A stretch of DNA of 64,000 nt from CAVZVW01 sp963778845 (GTDB lineage Bacteria > Actinomycetota > Actinomycetes > Actinomycetales > Kineosporiaceae), in NCBI GenBank assembly GCA_963778845.1, contig CAVZVW010000009.1:1860001-1924000 (forward strand), given 5' to 3'. Positions within the stretch are counted from its first letter, which is position 1, and each line of letters starts with the position of its first letter. The translations under genes were made by a program, and so were the position numbers. Positions 59,747 through 64,000 of this stretch are shown here, piece after piece. The notes under the pieces are model-generated. The model worked only from the letters and a program-made list of their open reading frames with translations. It was not told the DNA's origin and searched no databases.

Positions 59747-60766
59747 TCAGCCGCCTCGAGCGAGCAGGTCCGCGTGGTACTTCTGGGCCACGTCCGGATG
59801 CGCCCTCAGCCTGCTCTTCAGCGCGTTCTCGCCGTACGTCGCGAACAGGGGGTTGGCCGGGTCGGCCGAGGGGCCGCCGGCCTGCGCCGCGAGGTCGGGC
59901 GGCAGGGCCATCGCAGGCACGGGGGCGTCGAGCGCGGGGTTGCAGAAGAAGGCCACCGAGTAGCGGTCCCGGTCGGCGGGCGGGCTGACCACCCGGTGGG
60001 CCGTCGCCGAGAGGTAGCCGTCGCTTGCCACCTCCAGGAGCTCGCCGATGTTGACGACGAAGGTGCCCGGGAGGGCGGGGACGTCGACCCAGCGGCCGGC
60101 GAGCTCCACCTGCAGACCAGCGACCCCGGGCTCCTGCAGCAGCAACGTGAGCAGGCCGCTGTCCTTGTGCGAGCCCACCCCCTGCCCGTCCTCGGCGGCT
60201 CCCTGCCCGGGGTAGTGAATGATCTTCAGCAGGTGGCTCGGGTCGCGCAGGAGCACGCCGTCGAACAGGTCGTGGTGCTGACCCAGCGACGCCGCCAAGG
60301 CCCCGGCGATCCGCCGACCCACTCGCGACAGGGCGTCGGTCCACGCCAGGCACACCGTCTTCAGCTCCGGCAGCGAGGCCGGCCACAGGTTCGGGCCCTG
60401 CAACCGCGCCCACGCCGGCGAGTCCGCCGTCATCGGGACCGCGGGCTGCTCCGGCCCGATGTCGATCTGCTCGCGCCAGTCGGTGCGCCCACGGGTCAGC
60501 TCGCCGCCGACGCGGGTGTAGCCGCGAAAGTGCGGGGAGTGGATGTTCTGGACCGCTTGCTTCTCCGCCGCCGGCAGGGCGAAGAACTGCCGGGCGACCT
60601 CGAACACCCGCGCGGACAGCTCGTCAGGCACCCCGTGGCCGCTGACGTAGAAGAAGCCGACGTCGTGCGAGGCCTCGCGCAGGTCTACGTGGAACGCCGC
60701 GACGTCGGCGACGGACCCGTCCATCCGCCGCAGGTCCAGCTGCGGAAGGGCGGCGGGCGCGCTCAC
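59747..60766 (-). CDS. Isopenicillin-N-synthase-like Fe(II)/2-oxoglutarate dioxygenase
   Basis: A 339-residue oxygenase. The iron facial triad is HKD (in GSHKDSGLLTLL) and the His in SATAHRVVSP; the co-substrate Arg is in RYSVAFF. The N-terminal DVGFFYVSGHGV is typical of the isopenicillin N synthase-like family. The substrate is unknown. GTG start 60766. It follows the NiCoT gene by 170 bases on the same strand, in a region with an AT-rich patch at 60858-60890 that may be its promoter. Confidence 0.92.
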   Translation of the reverse strand: MSAPAALPQLDLRRMDGSVADVAAFHVDLREASHDVGFFYVSGHGVPDELSARVFEVARQFFALPAAEKQAVQNIHSPHFRGYTRVGGELTRGRTDWREQIDIGPEQPAVPMTADSPAWARLQGPNLWPASLPELKTVCLAWTDALSRVGRRIAGALAASLGQHHDLFDGVLLRDPSHLLKIIHYPGQGAAEDGQGVGSHKDSGLLTLLLQEPGVAGLQVELAGRWVDVPALPGTFVVNIGELLEVASDGYLSATAHRVVSPPADRDRYSVAFFCNPALDAPVPAMALPPDLAAQAGGPSADPANPLFATYGENALKSRLRAHPDVAQKYHADLLARGG

Positions 60767-60936
60767 CGGTGCGCCTCACCCTCGCGGATCGGCCCTGTCG
60801 AGAGTGCGCGGTGGGCCGATGCCATGAGGACTCCTGACGGACGGCGACATGTGCGGCGATGATTCCTGAGGATATCTATCTAGTTCAGCCTCGTCGACGC
60901 CCCCGCAACCGCCCCGGCAGTGGCCGGACCCGGCCG

Positions 60937-61992
60937 TCAGTCCGTCGTAGCGACCACGCGCCGCTCGAACCCGCCGAACCGCCAGATCCCCATGGCCGCG
61001 AGCCAGGTCGCCACGAAGACGGCCGCGATCGTGTACCCGAAGACCTCGAAGTGGTCGGCCAGCGAGGCGTAGCCCGCCAGCATGGGCAGCCCGACATGCG
61101 CCACGAGAAGGTCGGCGAGATAGACCGTGGCGACGAAGACGGCGATGAGCACCGTCACCCCCGTCGTCGCGACGTTGTAGAACAGCATGCGGGCCGGTTG
61201 CCGGTAGGCCCACGAGTACGCATGTGCCATGAGCAGCGAGTCGGCAGTGTCGAACGTGCTCATGCCCGCTGCGAACAGCAGGGGCAGCGACACCAGCGCG
61301 GCGAACGGCGCACCTCCCGACACGGCGGTGGCGGCGGACAGCGACAGGAGGGTGATCTCGCTGGCGGTCTCCAGGCCGAGCCCCATCAGCAGGCCCAACG
61401 GGAACATGTGCCACGACGAGCGGATCAGCGAGCGGGCCCGGCCGGCGAACAGGCGGTTCATGAGCCCACGGTTGAGCAGTGCGGCGTCCAGGGCACCTTC
61501 GTCCAGGTCACCGGCGCGCACCCGACGCCACATGCCCGTGAGGCCGAGCAGGGCGCTGCCGTTGAGGGCAGCCACCAGCAGGAGGAACACGACGGCCACC
61601 GACGCCGCCACCACCCCGAGGGTCGCACGCAGATGGTCCGAGGCTCCGCGGGCGGTGTAGGCCACGACCAACGCGAGCCCCAGGACCACTGTCGAGTGCC
61701 CCATCGCGAAGAAGAACCCGACGCCGAGCGGCCGCTGCCCGCGCAGCAGCATGAGCCGCGTGGTGTCGTCGATGGCGGCGATGTGGTCGGCGTCGAATGC
61801 GTGCCGCACTCCCAGCACGTAGGCCAGAGAGCCCGCGCCCGCGAGGCCGCCGGCCCCCGCGGCGTCACCACGGAAATGCAGGTAGAGGCCCAACCCGGCA
61901 CAGTGGAGCGAGACGATCACTACGGCGATCAGGGCGACTCGCGCCGGGACTCGTCGCTGCCGGCCCAGCCCGCCGGCCGGGGCGGAGCTCAT
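60937..61992 (-). CDS. NiCoT-type nickel/cobalt transporter
   Basis: A 351-residue integral membrane permease with about eight helices. The signature RHAFDADHIAAIDDTTR in the second helix binds Ni2+ or Co2+ (HxxxxDH core), FFFAMGHSTVV follows, and LGLETASEITLL is the other conserved block. It imports nickel or cobalt. XRE-cupin regulator gene 53 bases upstream on the same strand. With the P1B-5 exporter elsewhere, nickel balance appears to matter in this genome. Confidence 0.95.
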   Translation of the reverse strand: MSSAPAGGLGRQRRVPARVALIAVVIVSLHCAGLGLYLHFRGDAAGAGGLAGAGSLAYVLGVRHAFDADHIAAIDDTTRLMLLRGQRPLGVGFFFAMGHSTVVLGLALVVAYTARGASDHLRATLGVVAASVAVVFLLLVAALNGSALLGLTGMWRRVRAGDLDEGALDAALLNRGLMNRLFAGRARSLIRSSWHMFPLGLLMGLGLETASEITLLSLSAATAVSGGAPFAALVSLPLLFAAGMSTFDTADSLLMAHAYSWAYRQPARMLFYNVATTGVTVLIAVFVATVYLADLLVAHVGLPMLAGYASLADHFEVFGYTIAAVFVATWLAAMGIWRFGGFERRVVATTD

Positions 61993-62045
61993 CGTGCGAA
62001 GTCCACGCCGACGCCGTGCGTCCCCGGGGTCACTGGGTCACTGGG

Positions 62046-62621
62046 TCACTGAGGCCGCAACGCGAGCCAGACCGCACGCACCGGCGTGCTTCCTCTGTTC
62101 GCCCAGGCGTGCGGTTGGTCCGTGCGGAAGTGCAGCGCGTCGTCGGCTTCCAGGACGAACGCGCGCCCGTTCACCTCGAACTCCAGCTCACCGTCGATGA
62201 CGTAGATGAGCTCCTCGCCCGGGTGCTCCATGGGCTTGGCGCCGCTGTTGGCCGAGGCGTCGACGCGTGCGCGCGCGCCGGCGAGGAAGAACCTGCCGTA
62301 GGGCCCGCTGATCCCGGACAACGCGATCCCCGTGTGCGAGGTGTAGATGGGCCGGTGCTCCCCTGACGGAGTGAACACTGTCGGCTCCGAGGGGTCCTGG
62401 TCCTCCTCGACGAAGTAGGAGACGGGCCGGTTCAGCGCGCCGGCGATCTTCAGCAACGTCGTGATCGTGGGCACCATGTCCCCGCCCTCGATCTTGTGGA
62501 TCGCCGCCGGGGAGACGTCGGAGCGCTCCGAGAGCTGCTGCAGCGACAGGCCCGTCTGCTTGCGCAGCGCACGCAGCTTGGGCCCGATCGAGGAGACGAT
62601 CCGTTCCAGGTCTGTCGGCAT
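62046..62621 (-). CDS. XRE-family regulator with C-terminal cupin domain
   Basis: A 191-residue protein. Residues 10-66 form the helix-turn-helix (LRALRKQTGLSLQQLSERSD, AAIHKIEGGDMVPTITTLLKI) and residues 115-190 the cupin (HPGEELIYVIDGELEF, ALHFRTDQPHAWAN). Cupin-XRE proteins sense small molecules and regulate nearby genes. The close NiCoT gene is the natural target. A CCACTA/TAGTGG inverted repeat lies upstream. The stop is just before a triple GTCACTGGG repeat. Confidence 0.93.
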   Translation of the reverse strand: MPTDLERIVSSIGPKLRALRKQTGLSLQQLSERSDVSPAAIHKIEGGDMVPTITTLLKIAGALNRPVSYFVEEDQDPSEPTVFTPSGEHRPIYTSHTGIALSGISGPYGRFFLAGARARVDASANSGAKPMEHPGEELIYVIDGELEFEVNGRAFVLEADDALHFRTDQPHAWANRGSTPVRAVWLALRPQ

Positions 62622-62694
62622 CTGTCCACCGCCCTGCGATCTTGTGTCAGTCCGTGGAGGGTCGTCTATGCGGGAAAGATTCTCGGGGCAACCC

Positions 62695-62729
62695 TTGACT
62701 CTTCCACTAGCGAACTTCAAGGATAGTGG
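62695..62729. promoter_or_regulatory. Putative promoter/operator region
   Basis: TTGACT at 62695-62700 resembles a -35 box for the FAD oxidoreductase gene, and CCACTA (62704-62709) with TAGTGG (62724-62729) forms an inverted repeat. It lies between the divergent XRE and oxidoreductase genes. No clear -10 is visible. Confidence 0.45.
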
Positions 62730-62787
62730 ACGCCGCGTCACGTATCGGAAATGCCGAGGCGATGGCAGGGGAAGGCAGGGCTCGCTG

Positions 62788-64000
62788 GTGGCGCAACGGA
62801 TCGTCATCGTGGGCGGCGGTGCCGCAGGCATCGGCGCCGCAGGAGGCGCCAAGGCCGCCGATCCCTCCGCCGAGGTCGTTGTCTTCACCGAGTTCGAGGA
62901 CGCCGCCTACAGCCCCTGCGGGATCCCCTACGTCCACGGCAAGGAGATCCCCGACTTCGAACGGCTGTTCCTGGCCTCCAAGGAGGCCTACGTCGAGCAG
63001 GGCATCGACATCCGCTACCAGACCGCCTGTGACGGCCATCGACCTCGCGCGCAAGGTCGTCGGTGGTCGAGGGTCGCCCGACCTGTTCCTTGGGACCGGC
63101 TGGTGGTCGCCACCGGCTTCGACTACGCCGACCCCGGCGTTCCGGGCGCCGATCTCGGTAACCTCTACTACGTCAAGAACATCCGCGCCGCCATGGAGTG
63201 GGACAAGATCCTCGACGGCGTGCGGCAGGCGGTCGTGGTCGAGGCGTCGCCGCTGGGGCTGGAGATGGTGACCGCCCTGGCCCATCGCGGCATCACGACC
63301 CATCTGGTCGACCCCAGCCCGTGGGCGTTGTCCGTCGCCACCGATCCCGACATCGCCAAGCCGGTGCGAGGACTCGTGGCTCGAGATGGGCGTGCAGCTG
63401 CACTTCAACACCCGGCTGACGCGCCTTCAACGGCAAGGGGACGGTCTCGCTCGGTGTCGACCTCCGACGGCGACATCGACGCCGACCTGGCCGTGGTGTG
63501 CACGGCGAAGGTCGCCAACACGCGTCTTGCCCAGGCGGCCGGGCTGAAGGTCGGCTCTGCCGGCGGGCTGATCGTCGACGAGACCATGAAGACGCCCACC
63601 CTCGACGTGTGGGCGGCCGGTGACTGCGTGGAGATCCCGCACGGGGTGTCGAGGGTGCCGGTGCAGGGCCTGTCGGGCAGCCACGCCTACGCCCAGGGCA
63701 AGGTCGCCGGTGCCAACGCCGCCGGCGGCGCGCGCACCTACCAACCCGTCTACGTGCCATGGGGGATGGTCGCGGGGAAGTGGATGATCGGCGGTGTCTC
63801 CTTCAGCGAGACCTTGGCGACCGCACTCGGCATCCCCTACGTGCTCGGGGTCGGCGTCGGCATCTCGCGGGCCCGCTACTACCCCGAGGTCAAGCCGGTC
63901 CGCGTGAAGCTGCTCGGCGAGCCGGGCTCCCTGCGGCTGATCGGAGCCCAGATGGTAGGCGGTGAGGGCATCAAGGAGCGCGCGGACCATCTCGCCATGG
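62788..64000 (+). CDS. CoA-disulfide-reductase-like FAD oxidoreductase, cut off at the window edge, with two out-of-frame islands
   Basis: About 404 residues are seen from a GTG start; the frame stays open to the edge. VIVGGGAAGIGAAGGAK binds FAD, YSPCGIPYVHG has the redox-active Cys position of CoA-disulfide reductase/NADH oxidase relatives, and VWAAGDCVEIPHG is the second FAD motif. Two segments do not read as the family in this frame but do in others: VTAIDLARKVV in frame 2 and SVVEGRP in frame 3 (63028-63087), and EDSWLEMGVQLHFN in frame 2 then FNGKGTVSLGVD in frame 3 (63367-63462). Each segment has three +1 shifts in a row, so the frame returns. It could be a decayed gene or sequencing error. 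Confidence 0.75.
   Translation, partial: MAQRIVIVGGGAAGIGAAGGAKAADPSAEVVVFTEFEDAAYSPCGIPYVHGKEIPDFERLFLASKEAYVEQGIDIRYQTACDGHRPRAQGRRWSRVARPVPWDRLVVATGFDYADPGVPGADLGNLYYVKNIRAAMEWDKILDGVRQAVVVEASPLGLEMVTALAHRGITTHLVDPSPWALSVATDPDIAKPVRGLVARDGRAAALQHPADAPSTARGRSRSVSTSDGDIDADLAVVCTAKVANTRLAQAAGLKVGSAGGLIVDETMKTPTLDVWAAGDCVEIPHGVSRVPVQGLSGSHAYAQGKVAGANAAGGARTYQPVYVPWGMVAGKWMIGGVSFSETLATALGIPYVLGVGVGISRARYYPEVKPVRVKLLGEPGSLRLIGAQMVGGEGIKERADHLAM

Noticed and set aside
60858..60895. A riboswitch or metal-regulator site near the dioxygenase start
   Set aside because: Only an AT-rich patch is seen (TATCTATCTAG); no conserved stem or known consensus could be matched.
62031..62051. Triple GTCACTGGG repeat near the XRE stop codon
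   Set aside because: Too short and simple to assign a function; it is noted in the XRE entry.

Overview
The window is very GC-rich. It has dense GTG-started genes, many 4-base stop/start overlaps and many families typical of actinobacteria (an RGCVC-type mini-protein, DUF5994, SigE-family sigma factor, GPP34, the Rv2525c-like glycosidase fold). I read it as chromosome of a high-GC Gram-positive actinobacterium. A Micrococcales relative such as Cellulomonadaceae is my guess, at low confidence. I saw no rRNA, tRNA, CRISPR array, transposase or prophage block.

Layout. 0-9 kb: a truncated membrane protein, a secreted one-haem (CxxCH) mini-protein, an aldehyde dehydrogenase with its GAF-type regulator, and a glycerol-type module (FGGY kinase facing a GlpA-like and an NAD(P)/FAD oxidoreductase). 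9-12 kb: a P1B-5-type metal ATPase with a C-terminal hemerythrin domain, preceded by three copies of a TTGCAT/ATGCAA-type repeat. 12-17 kb: a P1 (DmpA-type) peptidase, GPP34, VOC and AraC proteins, DUF5994 and DUF309. 17-23 kb: a tightly coupled glycan module (GT4, (alpha/alpha)6-barrel protein, GH130, mannose-isomerase-type cupin), then a cold-shock gene and another GT4. 23-28 kb: arginase-family protein, cation/proton antiporter, and a four-gene ArsR-SRPBCC operon that includes a tandem-repeat mini-gene. 28-33 kb: a leucine/isovalerate-type operon (HMG-CoA lyase, biotin-containing carboxylase, carboxyltransferase) with a divergent TetR gene and a palindromic operator. 33-42 kb: desaturase, small enzymes, a secreted Rv2525c-like protein, a LysM-GH19 lysin, VOC and SnoaL proteins, and several tandem repeats.

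The most unusual part is 42-58 kb. A CHAT peptidase with a signal peptide, an external domain and membrane segments is translationally coupled to a serine alpha/beta-hydrolase. Ten kilobases further on lies a large KAP-family P-loop NTPase with a beta-propeller-like region. Between them are DUF2252, unknown membrane proteins, a GT39 enzyme and a LacI regulator. Three of four copies of a 39-bp dispersed hairpin repeat lie here (the fourth is at 24.3 kb), and one abuts a truncated DUF1990 gene. CHAT and KAP proteins are both typical of bacterial signalling/conflict systems, so this is the best candidate for a new system. 58-64 kb: SigE sigma factor with a membrane partner, an isopenicillin-N-synthase-like dioxygenase, a NiCoT nickel transporter with an XRE-cupin regulator, and a truncated FAD oxidoreductase with two locally out-of-frame islands.

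Together these genes suggest a free-living aerobe that handles nickel/iron, branched-chain acyl-CoA, glycerol-like polyols and mannose-type glycans. All functions are inferred from sequence reading alone.
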